A stretch of 64,000 nucleotides of DNA from Chinchilla lanigera (GCF_000276665.1 NW_004955402.1:7744430-7808429), one strand, 5' to 3'; positions 22,081-34,217 are shown, counted from the stretch's first letter. Translations and numbers: made by a program. Notes: generated by a model not told the origin, from the letters alone.

Positions 22081-23545
22081 GTATGTGGTCCTGACAGCTA
22101 GGTGAGGTGTTTGGCGTTGCTCATGTGACTTCCTTCTGAACACTAGTTTTGGGGTAGTTAGGCTGGAAAAGACAGCAAGTGTTTCTGTGTCTGTCACGAC
22201 CTCTATCTGTTCATCTGTTCCCTGTGGCTCAGTAGTCTATATGGTTCATGGGAGTCATAAATTCAGAAGCTTCCAGAAACTTCACAAATTGCAGCAGACT
22301 CCTGCTTTTACCACTGTTTCAGTGCATTCATTTGGACCAACTATAAGGTAAGAAATAGCCCAGCAGGTATCCATGAATCCTTCTGGATCATTCTAATGCT
22401 GTAGGTGAACTAAAGCAGGAAGAACTTACTCAACAGCATCTCACAGAGGTGCAGGGTTCTTGTTGGACAAAGGTTTCAACGTGTCCATGTAAGATCTGTT
22501 TGTTTCTTCTACCTGTGCAGGGAAGCAGAATGGCCACTCCAGCATCCGCCTTTGCATGAACATTATTTTGAGCTGAAGCAATTGAGAAGGAGAAACAAGA
22601 AAAGCTCCCTGCCTTTCCTCTGGTTGTCTAAAATCAAGACAAATGTACAAAAAAAAGTCCCTCCTTCTCTACAAATAAGGACAGAAGTGAGTCACGGATC
22701 TGAGACCATAAATCCTCATTTGTCAGAGAAATTTATATAATAGACGTTACTCACTAACCTTTTTCTACCATTGGTTTCCCATGTGTTTGCCTAATCACAA
22801 TTTAACTGCTGTGAGATTCAAGGTCCTTTTCTTTTGTCATCACTTCTCTGCAATTTTTTTTTATTCTTTGTTGAGATTGCTGTATAAGCCTGAGTTCAAA
22901 GCCACCTGTCTGGGAATCAGTTACTCCCTGGAGATCTCCCATGCATATGTGAGGTGTACTTATGTTTGTTTTTCTCTTACTAGTCTGTCTGTTTTTTTTT
23001 TTTTTTTTTTTTTTTCAGGAGCCCTAGCCAAGAGCTTGGAAAGATAGGGGGAAAATAGTTTTTTCTCTTCTCATACCAGCATCAAACTGCCAATATTTAG
23101 TGAATGAATGAACCGATTCTTGGCCTTTGAGTACCTTTGGGTTTAATGGACTAGACGGGCCTCCTGTAAGGAATTAGTAGAGCGTAGCAAGCCAAGAGTG
23201 CAGTCAGACATGAAGTGCTGAGGAGCAGGTGGGCAGCCATGCAGACGTGTAGGGAAGCAGATCTTTTAGAGATCACTAAGGGTATGAGCCGTGGAGAGCA
23301 GAAGCTGTGACCTCATTAAAATTTGGGTTTCTTTCCTAACTCTAGGTGGTGGCGGCCATAATGTAGTTACCAGAAACAAGCAACTAAAATGTGCTGGTTC
23401 AGAAGAGTTACAAGGGAGTAATTTTGTTCTCTAGATTATAATCTTTAAAATATTACTTTCCTAGAAATTTAGAAGATATTAAGGCACGTAATTTATTTTG
23501 TCAGTTTAACAGAACTAGGAGTTAACTGAGGATTTAAGAACGCTT
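22081..23545. other. Intergenic stretch with no recognised gene
   Basis: Contains a poly(T) run at about 22991-23017 (an insertion tail or slippage tract) and scattered short open frames with no family resemblance. No splice-bounded coding exon was recognised. Confidence 0.5.
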
Positions 23546-23549
23546 CTTT

Positions 23550-23640
23550 CGGGGGCAACCCACTCGGGGCCTCCCTTCTGTCCCTCTCTTGGACAGAAGC
23601 TTTCTTTCCCTCAATAAATATATTTTGCTCTTAAAAAAAA
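23550..23640 (+). repeat. Possible 3' end of an ERV class I-like LTR
   Basis: GGGGCAACCCACTCGGGGCC, CTTTCTTTCCCTCAATAAAT and a short A run resemble the R/U5 region of gammaretrovirus-like LTRs (CTCAATAAA). The upstream U3 was not recognised, so this is a tentative fragment call. Confidence 0.35.
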
Positions 23641-23945
23641 AAGGGTCTTTCTCTGCACTCTCCACTTTTTAAATAAATGATACATATTTCAAGTATATTA
23701 TGGGTATACCCAAAAAGGTAATATTTATCACCACCCCAAATTTTTTCCTGACTCCTTATAATTCATCTCTTCCCAAATGCCTTCCTGATTCCTTCCCCAG
23801 GCAGTCACACCAATCTGCCTTCTGTACTCTAGAACTGTGTGCATCTTCTAGAATTTTACCTGCTGAACACACACACTTTTTTTCTCCCATAATTTGAGAT
23901 TCTCCCATCTTGTGTTATCAATGATGTGTGCTTTTTGTTGGTGAG

Positions 23946-24350
23946 TAGTATTTGATTGTAGTAGTTTTCCGTTGCCTATATAACAGATTACCACACTCTC
24001 CATGGTTTCATTAAATAGTGCCCGTTATTTGCGCAGTTGTTTAGGTCAGAATTTCATGCAGTGCAGCACGCTTAAACGCTTTGGATCTCACAAGGCCAAA
24101 AGCAAGGTGCTGGCTGGGCTGATCTCTGGAGGCTCTGGGGACAAATCTCTCTTCAAACTGAGGTCACTCGCAGGGTTCACTCCTGAGGGGTTGTGGGACC
24201 CGAGTACCCATTTCCTTGTGGCTGTGGGCGAGGAGCCTGGCTCCTGGAGGCTCTCCCGTCCTTGCACATGGCCCTCCACTTTCATTGAGTCCTCATCCTT
24301 TGACCCTGACAGCCCTTTATTCCCCCTTTTGGAGAAAATTCTCTGGAGTT
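23946..24350 (+). repeat. Ancient mammalian dispersed repeat, family uncertain
   Basis: The text GTTTTCCGTTGCCTATATAACAG then ATTACCACACTC, AAGGCCAAAAGCAAGGTGCT, TGATCTCTGGAGGCTCTGGG and ATTTCCTTGTGGCTGTGGGC matches a widespread old mammalian repeat that I recognise by pattern but will not name. The open frame 24002-24424 runs through it and is not a gene. Confidence 0.5.
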
Positions 24351-24392
24351 TTGAGATTAGCTTGAGTCTGCCTGGATTATCTCCCCTTTTAA

Positions 24393-24557
24393 TTTTTATT
24401 TTATTTTATTTTTTGTCTTTTTGAGAAAGGGTCTTGCTATGCAGTTCAGGCTGGCCTTGAGCTCACTTTGTAGCCCAGGCTGGTCTGGAACTCTCAGTGA
24501 TCCTCCTGCCTCTGCCTGCCAAGTGCTGGGATTACAGGGGTGTGCCACCACACCTAG
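24393..24557 (-). repeat. B1-type SINE
   Basis: Antisense B1. ATCTCCCCTTTT lies on both sides (about 24380 and 24559), a probable target-site duplication. Confidence 0.92.
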
Positions 24558-24559
24558 AA

Positions 24560-25445
24560 TCTCCCCTTTTTAACATATTCTTTGATTTGCTAATATCCTG
24601 TTGAGCCTTTTTATGTCTAAGTTTATGAAATCTATTAGCTTCTTGTTTCTTAGTTATTTTTGGTACTATCTGCCTCGTTTTGGTATCAGGGTAATGCTGG
24701 CCTTACATTACAAGCTGGAAAATGTTCCCTCTTTCATTTTCTTGAAGAGATATCTCAAACTGGGGCATTTGCTAATGGAATTATCTGGGCCTGGAGAGTT
24801 TTAGGAACTCTCAAATGAAAAATTCAATTTAATGACTATAGAATTATCTGAATTTTCTATTTCATCTTGGTAGGTTTTGGTAACTTGTGTTTTTTGAGGA
24901 ATCCATCTATTTCCTTTAGTTTGTGCAATAATGCCTTGAGAAAATTTTAAAATAAAAATGCAACTAATGAAATCCAATTTGTGTTTTTCTTTTATAGTTG
25001 ATAATTCTTCTATCCTCTTTTAAGAAATCTTTACCAAACCCAAGTTCATTATGATTTTCTGTTGTTTTCTGTGAAAACTTTTATAGTTTAATTCTGAAGT
25101 TTGCTCTATGATGCATATAGAAGTATTGTTGTGTATGGTGTGAGGTAAAGGTCAAGGTTTATTTTTTCTCAAATGTCAACCAGTTGATAGCAACAGTAAT
25201 GGTTGATAAATATTTTCCAGTATTGCCTTGTCTTGGCCCAAAAAATAGACAAAATAAACATTTCTATTTGTGCACTCAGTTTGTTCCACTGAACTGTGTA
25301 TGTCTTTATTTATGCCAGTTCCACAGTCCTGGTTACTGTAGTTTTAAAGGTTTTGAATCAGATTGCATCAGTCCACAAACTTTATTTTTTTCTGAGTTAT
25401 TTGGACAATTCTGGGTACTTTGAACTTCTCATAAATTTTAGAATC
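24560..25445 (-). mobile_element. Old antisense L1 fragment
   Basis: Antisense L1 ORF2 phrases are visible: TTTTGGTATCAGGGTAATGC, TGGCCTTACATTACAAGCTG, TATCTGGGCCTGGAGAGTTT, and further on TGTTCCACTGAACTGTGTAT. More diverged than the L1s at 8.1 and 57.5 kb, suggesting a pre-rodent L1. Confidence 0.8.
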
Positions 25446-25477
25446 ATATTGTCACTTTGTATGAAAAAGCCTTTCTG

Positions 25478-25632
25478 GGCGTGGTGGCGGATGCCCGTAA
25501 TTCCAGCTCTCCGGAGGCTGAGGCAGGAGGATCATTGTGAGTTCAAGACCAGCCTGAGCTACAACGTGAGCTCAAGGCCAGCCTGAACTGCATAGAGAGA
25601 CCCTGCCTCAAAAAGACTAAAAGAAAAAGAGA
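25478..25632 (+). repeat. B1-type SINE
   Basis: Sense B1 with CTGGGCGTGGTGGCGGATGC at the head, the duplicated blocks CAGCCTGAGCTACAACGTGA and CAGCCTGAACTGCATAGAGA, and an AAAAGACTAAAAG tail. Confidence 0.93.
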
Positions 25633-25983
25633 AAGTCTACTTGGAAATAAACTGAATCTATAGATCAATGGGGATAATTATCCAGGTACCATTGTGCTAG
25701 AAGTCTCTGCCCACCCCAGCGCTCCTGTTTCTTGGGCACTGTTAGGATGCTGAGAGCTTGCGGCCACATAGCTCCTGTCACTCTCTGAAGCGCACCCCAC
25801 AACCTGGGACACCAGCAAGAATCCTGCTAAAATTCTTCACAGTCCCCTCCCCACCCCCGCACTCTGCTTTTTCAGTTCTTCCACACTGGGATAGGAAGGT
25901 AAGGTGGAAAGAGGAGGTGGAGAGGGAAGGGTATGGGAAAGGAATGAGAGAAATTTCTGAAGCTGAGTAAGGAAAATGTTTTA

Positions 25984-26197
25984 GCTGGGTGTGATGGTGC
26001 ACATCTGTAATCCCAGCTACTTGTGAAGCTGAGGCAGGAGAGTTGCCAGTTTGAGGTTAGACTGGCAGTTGAGAGAAACCCTGTCATAAAATAAAAAAAA
26101 GGGATGGGAATGCAGATGTAGCTCAGGGATAAAGCTCTTGCCTAGCATGCATGAGGCCCTGGGTTCAATCCTCAGTACTGAGAAAAAATAGAAAAAG
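25984..26197 (+). repeat. Dimeric B1+ID SINE, complete
   Basis: Sense B1 half (GCTGGGTGTGATGGTGCACA ... AAACCCTGTCATAAAATAAA) followed directly by a sense ID half (GATGTAGCTCAGGGATAAAG, AGGCCCTGGGTTCAATCCTC) and a short A tail. The clearest dimer in the window. Confidence 0.9.
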
Positions 26198-26199
26198 CT

Positions 26200-27569
26200 T
26201 AAAGAGGAGCTCTTAGCTCAGTCAGTGCTGCCTATGCTTGGATAAGATGCGTGCCCGAAGGATCAGCAAGAGAAAGGCTACTGGTCACTCTGACGAGTGA
26301 CTTGAGCGGAGTAGTGAGATAAAAACCCAACTGGCGTGAATTAAAGAGATACAGGGAGAGAACGTGTGTGGGAGGAGTGAATATAAATCGCTCTTGTAAG
26401 GTTTATTAGAAAGAACAAACAGAAAAATGGGTCCAAAGCCAGAGGGCTACAGCTGAATAAAAGAGTTTGGGTAGAAGTACCATACTGTAAAGGGTTTCCT
26501 AAGATGATAAAAGGAGATAGAGAATTACGGGAAGGTGCAAATGAATTAATTGCTGATCCCAGTGTGCTGGCCGATATGAACGGGGCGAGCACATTTTCAC
26601 ATGCCGTATTTTGTGAGCTACATTCGATGGTGTTTGCTGGGTTGGTCATGTAACAGTAAACCCCTTCACTCTCAGCAGTGTACATGAACAAGATTTATTT
26701 CTCACTCACTTTACCTGTGTGTAGCTGCACCTTGGCTGTCATGGTTCAGATCACAGGTCAGATTTGTGCATAAATGTCTTCCCATTGGCTCTCGGGCTGG
26801 AGGAACAACCCCTAATAGGACATGGCCGTCCCTGGCAGCTGGCACAGGGGAAACAGGCCCGACTAACTCTCTGTTGGATTCAGCGTTTCCACTTGGATAT
26901 GGACCATGTCATATTTGTATGTGTGCTACTGGCTAAAGAAGCCGTGTGGCCAAGCCCAGTGTCAGTGGGAGGGGAGGAATTCTGCCTTCGGGGCACACCG
27001 GTCACGTGGTCCTCTGCGGAAGGAACAAGTAATTGGAATGATAGTAACATGACCCACGTGACCTCTACAAGTACAGTCGGGCTCCTTATCTTTCTCCACT
27101 TGTCATCGATTTTCTTATGCAGCCCGTTCCTGGCTAGGGATGGACTCCCAGAACACATAATAGAACGAGAGTGACTGAGTGTAATTCATTTCTGTGTTTT
27201 TGTAATTTATGAGTTTATAATGTTCCTGAAATATAAACTTTCTTAATGTTGTATATGTCACTACGTTTGTATTATTTTGGAAGTGAGAAAAACACGGAGC
27301 TAATATGGTCTAACTGCCCTTTATTTGGCAGATGAAGAGTCTTGAAGTCAAAAGAGGTGGCATGGCTTGTTCCCGTCCTTTGTCTAGGAGGTGTGAGAGC
27401 AGGCAGTCTGGCTGCAGTCTTTGTGTAACTTTATAATTTAATTATGTTTTTATTTAGAATAGACAGGTCATAATTGCTTTTATCCTCAAGAATTATGTAT
27501 TTCTAGAGTCCCTGCAGCTGAAATTAGGCCTAAAGGTAATCAAGTTTATAGGACATATGGACAGAGTGT
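26200..27569. other. Intergenic stretch, no gene recognised
   Basis: Contains old repeat-like text near 26690-26760 (CAAGATTTATTTCTCACTCA) and a possible MIR remnant at 27300-27420. A 136-codon open frame at 26764-27174 has no recognisable family, no splice support and lies in this repeat-like ground. Confidence 0.5.
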
Positions 27570-28452
27570 TGGTTTGGGGTATATTTTTGCAAGGGGAGAC
27601 AATACAATACAGGACACATAGTTTATAGATTATTTATAATAGTCACCCAAAGAATGATATACAAAAGATTGCAGGAAATCTGTCCACATACTAAGACCAA
27701 GGAATCCAGCTGAGGGCCTGTATCCTACGGAAATGTCCCACACGAGTCCAGCTGAAGACCTAGAGCTCATAACAATGCCTCCCCCGAGTCTGCCTGGAGG
27801 CCCAGAGCCCATAACAGTATCTCATGCAGACCTGTTTCATGGATGTGTACTGCAAAGGCCCAAAGGTCAGTGGTGGAATCTAGGAAGTCTGTGCCAGCGG
27901 GATGAAGGATCTGTGCTAGCAGGCTGAGGGATCTGTACTGGGCCAGGAAGCAATGCACAAAGAACCAGAGCTCCCTGAAAAGGATACCACAGCCATCCTC
28001 AGCAGCAGTGAGGTCCTGAGCTCCTCCAGTGGTGAAGACAGCTGAGTTCCCATCAGAAAAGCCAATGAGCAAGCTTGTTCAGGAGACTGAGCTGTGCACC
28101 TCTTTCCCTCCGGAGCCAAGAAGGGATGCTCAAAGTGAGGACCAGAGCTCCCCCAAAGTGAACCTAAGCTATTCTCAGTGCCAATAAGGTCCTGAGCTCC
28201 TTGGAGGATGAAAACAGCTAAGTTCATCAGGAAAGCCAGCACAATGAGCTCCTCCAACAGAACCAACAGCTCCTTAGAGCTTCCACCAGCTCCAACAGCC
28301 TTTCTCTGCTCCCAACAGCCTCCTCCTCCTTCTCCAGTTCTGCCTCTTATGCTGCTGGCAAGAATCCCCAGGTGGGGCTCCCACACCCGGCACCATGCTT
28401 ACTCAGTTCAGCTGGGAGTTATAAGTTGACCACCACTTATCAATCCACTACA
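27570..28452 (-). mobile_element. LTR-like element, copy 1 (likely solo LTR)
   Basis: First of three copies of one ~850-880 bp repeat. On the minus strand it starts TGTAGTGGATTGATAAGTGG and ends CCCCTTGCAAAAATATACCC then CAAACCA, giving TG...CA ends of LTR type. Internally it carries an imperfect direct repeat of about 170 bp (both units contain CCAGAGCTCCC and GGTCCTGAGCTCC). No protein-coding retroviral interior is nearby. Target-site duplication not found. Confidence 0.65.
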
Positions 28453-29095
28453 GAGGGGCTTAGGAAAGATATGGCTTGTACCTATAGAGTTCATGGATAA
28501 CCTTGGGATGCCGGGCAGGTGGCAGTCAGGGGGAGATGGAGGTGGTCATTGCTGGGCAGATGGTAGAGGGCTGGGGCAGGTCCTGTGGTGAGCTCAGCAG
28601 GGGAAGGAGAAGAGAGAATTGTCAGTCCTCCTTTTTTATTACTTAATTTATGATTAAGTTTCTACGGCCATGACCTTGGTGTTGCTTAGGGAAACATGCT
28701 TCATACCTGACGCTGATTTCACTGTTTCTCCTTTCTTCCCTTTTGCATTGGCTCGAGATGTGCCTGTGTCTGAGACCTACTTATCAGATCAGCCACCCAG
28801 TCTGGAACTTGTTGGAAACATAGTCATGACCTGAAAATAAAACAAACATATCTCTGGCTAACAAGTAGCAGCAGGTCAGTTCCTGATTCTTCAGAGAATA
28901 GGGCGCCATGGAAGAGAGGTAAAAAAAGGAACAGGGTTTTGGAGATCGAAGGGTGACCTACAAATCTCATTTCTACCTATAAGAATCTCTCTGTTGGACC
29001 ATCTTTCTAGTGTTGGTGGAAGGTTTGAAGGACAAAGATAGGGAAATGATTAATAACTTCTGTAGCTGCTAGTTGTATTTCTTATTTTTAATTGT
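28453..29095. other. Unique-looking intergenic sequence
   Basis: Nothing recognised: no long open frame and no repeat signature between the LTR-like element and the B1 SINE. Confidence 0.5.
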
Positions 29096-29277
29096 GATTA
29101 TATTATTATTATTATTATTATTATTATTTTGGTCTTGTGAGATAGGTTCTCACTATATAGTTCAGGCTGGTCTTGAACTCACTGTGTAGCCCAGGCTGGC
29201 CTTGATCCTGTAGCGATCCTCCTGCCTCGGCCTCCCAAATGCTGGGGTTACGGCTGTGTGCCACCACACTTGGCTAT
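29096..29277 (-). repeat. B1-type SINE with (ATT)n tail
   Basis: Antisense B1 whose A-rich tail has become an (ATT)n microsatellite at about 29098-29127. ATTGTGATT on both sides is a probable target-site duplication. Confidence 0.92.
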
Positions 29278-29343
29278 TGTGATTGTTTCAGTAGGATTCC
29301 AAGTGCCATTTTCTTCATCTCTTCTTCATCTCTTCACATTCTT

Positions 29344-29416
29344 CTGTTGGGATTAAACACAGGGCCTTGCACAAGAAAGGCAGGTGTTCTACCACCGAGC
29401 TGCACTCCCAGCCCAT
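29344..29416 (-). repeat. Old ID-type SINE
   Basis: The minus strand reads GGGCTGGGAGTGCAGCTCGG and GTGCAAGGCCCTGTGTTTAA. Confidence 0.8.
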
Positions 29417-29419
29417 GCT

Positions 29420-31240
29420 GATAACTATTCTCCAAAGGTCAACTTAAAAAACCCAATTCAACTCATTAAAATTAGGTTCAAAAGATACTCAGGGCATCCA
29501 GCAGGGAGCACTCTGTATCCTCTTAGCTCACCGAGCACGGATCTAAAGCATCTTCGTGAACATAGCAAATCTGAGCGAGTCCAGATACTTTTTGCATGCA
29601 AACTTGAACAACATAGGCACTTCAGCCTCCTAAGTGTTTTCTCATTTTGATAAATTCAAACATGAGTTTTATAAAAGACACATGAAGTGGTTAGATGGGC
29701 ACTGTACTGACTTTGCCCAGATTTCGCAGAGCTCAAGGAACTATGCTTACCACTCCCTCGCTCCCGGAACAAAGGAATGTACTCTGCAGATGCAACCAGA
29801 CTGTAGGGTGGAACTTGACCTAAGGGGGGAAGTTTCCACAGGAAGTCCAGAAAGGTTAAACGTGCTTTTTATAACACGATGTTTTGAGGGGCAGTCATCA
29901 ATAGTACATCCCTCCTCTCTCCCACTCCTGTTCCTTCCCTTTCTTTCTATCACCCTCTCTTTCCTTCTCTCCAATCTGACCGGTAAGAAGGGCTCAGGGC
30001 TGCCTCCCCTTTCACTTGGGATGACCCCTGAGCAGGCATGAAGGTGGGTCCAGAGGAGGCATGCAGAGTTTAACTCCCGCCTAGGAACAATGGTCTTTGC
30101 GTGTACACACAGTCTGTCCCGTCTACCGCAGTAGAGAAGACCTTATGGGAAACATGTCCTATGAATCCGCGACGGGCTTAGGCATTAAATGGAGGAACCC
30201 GAGCCTTGTTTCTGTACCTTGCCCACTGGAGGCTAAGAAACATAACACATTATTACATCACAGCGTGACTTTAATTGTCTCTGAGGACACAGCGTTTTAT
30301 CACAAGTTCAGTACTCTGGAAACCTTTTAATTAAAGAAATTATATGTTTGCTCTCTTGGAATTTTTGAAATTTAGTAAGTAAAAGGACATAAAGAAAAAA
30401 ATGAGGGAAAATGTTAGGCGAAAAGAATGTCAAGCATTCTGATTATGCTAGTATACAACATGTCTCAAGGTTGCTCTACTCTGTAATGTACAATAGGACA
30501 GCTGAGCTCATGCACTTCACAGCTTTCTCCCTGACTCTCTGCTTCGGCACTGCTAGCTCCTAGTACAGTGCTTCCCATAACAGGAACTCAGTAAATCCAT
30601 GCTAGACGTGGAGTGGGGAAGTGTGCATTGCAGTTGAAGGTTAAGAGAAGGAAGGGAGGTCTTTGATGCAGGGATTGAAAATTTTAGTTGTAAAGCACAT
30701 TTTACAATGTCTGTAAAACTTTGCCACTGACAAAGGCCTGTAGCCTACTGTGTCTTACTTTATCCTCTAACTCTACGAGGCAGACGCTGTTACTCTTTTC
30801 CTAACAAGGCCCAGGAGGTTAAGTGACTTGTCTACTTTCTTACCTACGGTTGCAGTGAAGACTCAAACCCTGTTCTCCTTTCTCCCCAAATGGAAGAAAA
30901 AGTTTTCCAGAAGAAGGGGATGAACAGGATTCAGGGCTGCTGAAATAGGAAGATAGACGATGGCGATCATCCTCACAGCTTTCCTGAGAGCGAGCTCTAA
31001 CAGTGGCGTAGAAAGACTAGAAGGTCGTTAAAATGGGCAGGCTCCTGAGAGTGGACACTCATGCCTTCCTCAGGGGGAAAATAGCCTTTTTTAAGTACAT
31101 ACTTATTAATGGGAGAAAGGGAATGGCATAAGCCTCTCTATAACATCAGCTCGGTTATGAGTATAATTTCCAGGGAAAGTGATAGAATTTATAATAATAA
31201 GAAAGCATTTAGTTAATTTTTTCTACATAGAAATAATTAT
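29420..31240. other. Intergenic stretch with MIR-like remnant
   Basis: Around 30740-30870 the text TCTAACTCTACGAGGCAGAC and GGAGGTTAAGTGACTTGTCT fits a MIR remnant. The open frames at 29634-30041 and 30097-30330 have no recognisable domain and no splice evidence. Confidence 0.45.
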
Positions 31241-31244
31241 TGTC

Positions 31245-31392
31245 AAGCTGGGTGTGATGGCCCAGGCCTATAATTCTAGCCACTCCAGACGCTGAGGTGG
31301 GAAGATTGCCTGAGTTCAGGAGTTAAGACCAACCCAGGAAACATTGTGAGATCTGGGCTAAAAGATAAAACAGAACAGAACAAAACAAAAAG
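31245..31392 (+). repeat. B1-type SINE, diverged
   Basis: Sense B1-like (AGCTGGGTGTGATGGCCCAG) with an AACAGAACAAAACAAAA tail. AGAAATAATTATT flanks it at 31229-31241 and 31391-31403. Confidence 0.9.
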
Positions 31393-31629
31393 AAATAATT
31401 ATTTTCTGAAATATTTAGGAGCTAGAATCTGACCCTTCTTGTTTAAGGTTATTCACAAGCATTTGCTAACTGGGCTGCCTTGGTGAAAATTGCCATTATG
31501 CCAGTTATTCTAGAATCTTCCTGAATAGCTTATGCCACCTTTCAAGTTTTTATGTCATGTTTTTCCAGTGTTCCACACCTTAGTGCAAGGGTATCTGTGG
31601 GAATCAACATGTTACAAAGCTTTCTTCTA

Positions 31630-31724
31630 GGATTCTTTTTTTTTTTTTTTCCCATGCTGGGAATTGAACTCAGGACCTCTCGCTTGCCCTGCAGGCACTG
31701 TACTGCTGAGCTATATCCCCAGCC
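31630..31724 (-). repeat. ID-type SINE
   Basis: Antisense ID; AAAGCTTTCTTCTA is duplicated at 31616-31629 and 31725-31738. GGATTC precedes the poly(T), so the A tail ended with extra bases. Confidence 0.93.
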
Positions 31725-32048
31725 AAAGCTTTCTTCTATAAATGCCAAGACATTTCTTTATACTAAGATTATACAACTGCTATTATTCATATATACAACC
31801 CCCCATGTCCCTGCCTAGATATAGCAGAGTGCCCTACATGGTAGGAGCGTCATGCTCTCGGGCATGAATGAACATGTGGAGCTTTTCCTCACCTCACTGA
31901 GACCTGTGGGGACTTTATTTTTATAACATCCCTAGTATTCCATTTGCGATTTCAGCTGTTTGAGTTCGCTTTAGGTCCTGAGTCTGTGACACAATTGTTT
32001 TGCATATATTGAAGAAAAAGGACTAAAAAAATGAACTGAGGCTATTTT

Positions 32049-33040
32049 TTTTTTTAAACAAGAAGTTTATTTAAACAACAAGACACTTGACCTCAAGAGA
32101 AAGCTACCTAGGGTTTTTTTTTTTTTTTTTTAAGAATAATGTACTCCTACTTAGAGGCAGATTGCCTTACATGTAACAGCTACCTACAAAATAGTTATAA
32201 AATTGTCCTTGGTTTTACAATGATAAATGAAAAACATTAAAATTCTCCAATCAAACAAGGTATGCAAGGATTTTCATGTTGTTGTCTTTTCTGTTAAAAC
32301 AGTGAGAGCAAAATAGCTTACTGGAATATAAAGGTAAGAGCTGATGAGCATGCCACTAAGGGAGAAAGGGGATTATTTTCACAGGACCAGTAATTCCCCA
32401 TCCCATCTCCATTTGATGTCAATCAAAACATATTGTTGGCCATTTAGTTAAAAAAAAAAAAGCAACATGCTTGTGCACATACACCAGATACTTTATGTAC
32501 AATAAAGGGATGGGGAAGGGGTAAATGAAAGAACAGAGAAAACTACACTGTAGTAGTCAGGATGTTTTCTAACTGCGAATGTATTCCTGGTCTGTAAGAA
32601 CAGAGTTCTGGAGTAGGGTCGTTGCAGGTTCCCTTTTTAGCAGACACCTCCTGTCTGCCGCTGGAACACGTCAGTTGTATCTTCATCCTCCATTTCCAAC
32701 TGTGCAGGTGTGTCTATTTCATTGATTGGCTGTCCATCAAATCGGAATCTGATCTGCCTCGCTGACAGACCCTGTCATTCACAGTAGGCTTTCATTAGTT
32801 CGCTAAGTGGTGTGTGCCTCTTAATCTTAAACTGCACCACAGAACCATCGTGCCCCGCCACCTTCAAATTAATATGATCGTTGTTCTCAGTCTTGACTCC
32901 TTCCTTGGGCTTTTCGTCAGCCATAGCGAGCCGAGTCTTCTTAGCTGCCGCTGCACAGAAGAGGTACCAGGTCCGCACGGAACGAGCACAAGCAGCACCA
33001 GGAGTAGCAGCAGGAGGCAGCAGCGCTGGCCGAGGGCGAC
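32049..33040 (-). pseudogene. SUMO2: SUMO2 processed pseudogene
   Basis: Intronless copy of a SUMO2 mRNA, inserted by L1 machinery. The start is at 32924 on the minus strand. The reading frame gives [20 protein letters not shown], then [20 protein letters not shown] and SELMKAYCE, and then a TGA (32775-32777) where SUMO2 has Arg, a CGA-to-TGA change. Past the stop, similarity continues in frame: [34 protein letters not shown], with a TAA at 32637-32639. A 3'UTR follows to a poly(A) (poly(T) at 32046-32056), with AATAAA just before it. CTGAGGCTATTTT is repeated at 32036-32048 and 33041-33053, a target-site duplication beginning AAAA on the inserted strand. The early stop removes the C-terminal Gly-Gly needed for conjugation. 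Confidence 0.96.
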
Positions 33041-33053
33041 CTGAGGCTATTTT

Positions 33054-34085
33054 GTAGGCCTTTTCTTTTCTGTACATTGTGGTCACATGGGGAATATGAT
33101 GATGAGGTGCTTGGCACTAGGGCCGACAATAATTCTGCAGTAGTTCGACAAGTATTTCTTACTCTCTGTACGTATGAGGCGCTGTGCTATGCACTGGGGA
33201 TAGGGTGTGGGTCAAGGCGGACATAGCGCAGACACAGTGCTTGGCTTTCTGGGCTTACCATTTATGGCCGCCCAAGGGTGGAGAATAGAGTGGACGCATG
33301 GCAGTTGAATCCTTGTGTATAGAGATAAGCAGGCGTCACGCACGTTAAGGACAAGCCCAGGTACCGGTGCCTTGCGCGGGCATTTTCTCAGCTTTCTTAA
33401 GAAGTCAATAGAATGTGGACTCCTCCTTGTATACGGGCCTCACCCTCACCTGGCAGCCAGCTCCCTAGCAGGTATTTTGTGCTGCACATGCAATGTTTTT
33501 ACACTAATATTCTACTCAGAGCCCCGCTGGTTCCTCTGCAGGGTGGAGACTCCTGCACGGGCTGCAGTGACAAAGGCCACACTGCACTCTTCCCTCTGTC
33601 TCAGAGCTGTGACTTGTTCTACTCAGAACTGTGACTGATCAGTCTCACTGTGCCCCTCAGACTTGTCACCTTCCACACCCCTGAAACACCAGTCCCTTCC
33701 GGCCTGTGCCCTTCGCAGCGTGGCCGCTCTAGCCCACCTCTGTGCCTGCCACCTCCTGCTCTCCCACCTGCTCTTCGCTGTTGCTTTTGCCGCTGTGCCC
33801 CATGCACTTTCTACATGCACAGGGTCTCCAGATTAATAGGGTGCCCATCGGAGTGAAGGATTCCAGAGTTCAAAATCTGAGCTCTTTGCAGTCGGATATA
33901 GTAATCAGCATAATCGGTCACCTGTAAGTTGGCTGTTGGTAGGAGTCAGGCTCATTCAAGATGTGAGGTAGCAGCTGCGACAAACAGGATCTGACGCAGA
34001 TGGGGAGGCCCTTGGGACAGTCCCCTCCTTGGAACCTGGCGCTCATCACCCATGAGGTAAATTTTCCTTTCTCCCTCGCACTCTC
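33054..34085. other. Intergenic stretch, no gene recognised
   Basis: Moderately GC-rich with several overlapping open frames of 60-110 codons on both strands (for example 33315-33638). None shows a domain, and frames this size on both strands are expected by chance at this composition. Confidence 0.5.
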
Positions 34086-34087
34086 TT

Positions 34088-34217
34088 TTTTATTTGTTTT
34101 TTGTTTTTTGAGACAGTCTCACTATATAATCCAGGCTGGCCTCAAACGCATGGGGTTTCTCTTGCCTCTGCTTCCAGGTGCTGACATTACAGACAGGTAA
34201 CCACCATGCCTGGCACA
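34088..34217 (-). repeat. B1-type SINE, older
   Basis: Antisense B1 lacking the duplicated middle block (TTTGAGACAGTCTCACTATA ... GGTAACCACCATGCCTGGCA). Confidence 0.85.

Noticed and set aside
24002..24424. 140-codon + strand frame
   Set aside because: Runs through an ancient dispersed repeat and into a B1 SINE.
27570..28452. Repeated ~170-bp units considered as a CRISPR-like or satellite array
   Set aside because: Only two imperfect units without spacers, and the whole block recurs elsewhere as a dispersed element.
32775..33086. 103-codon minus-strand frame as a live SUMO2-like gene
   Set aside because: Its upstream part is 5'UTR sequence read through, and a TGA truncates SUMO2 before the conjugation site; intronless with poly(A) and target-site duplication.
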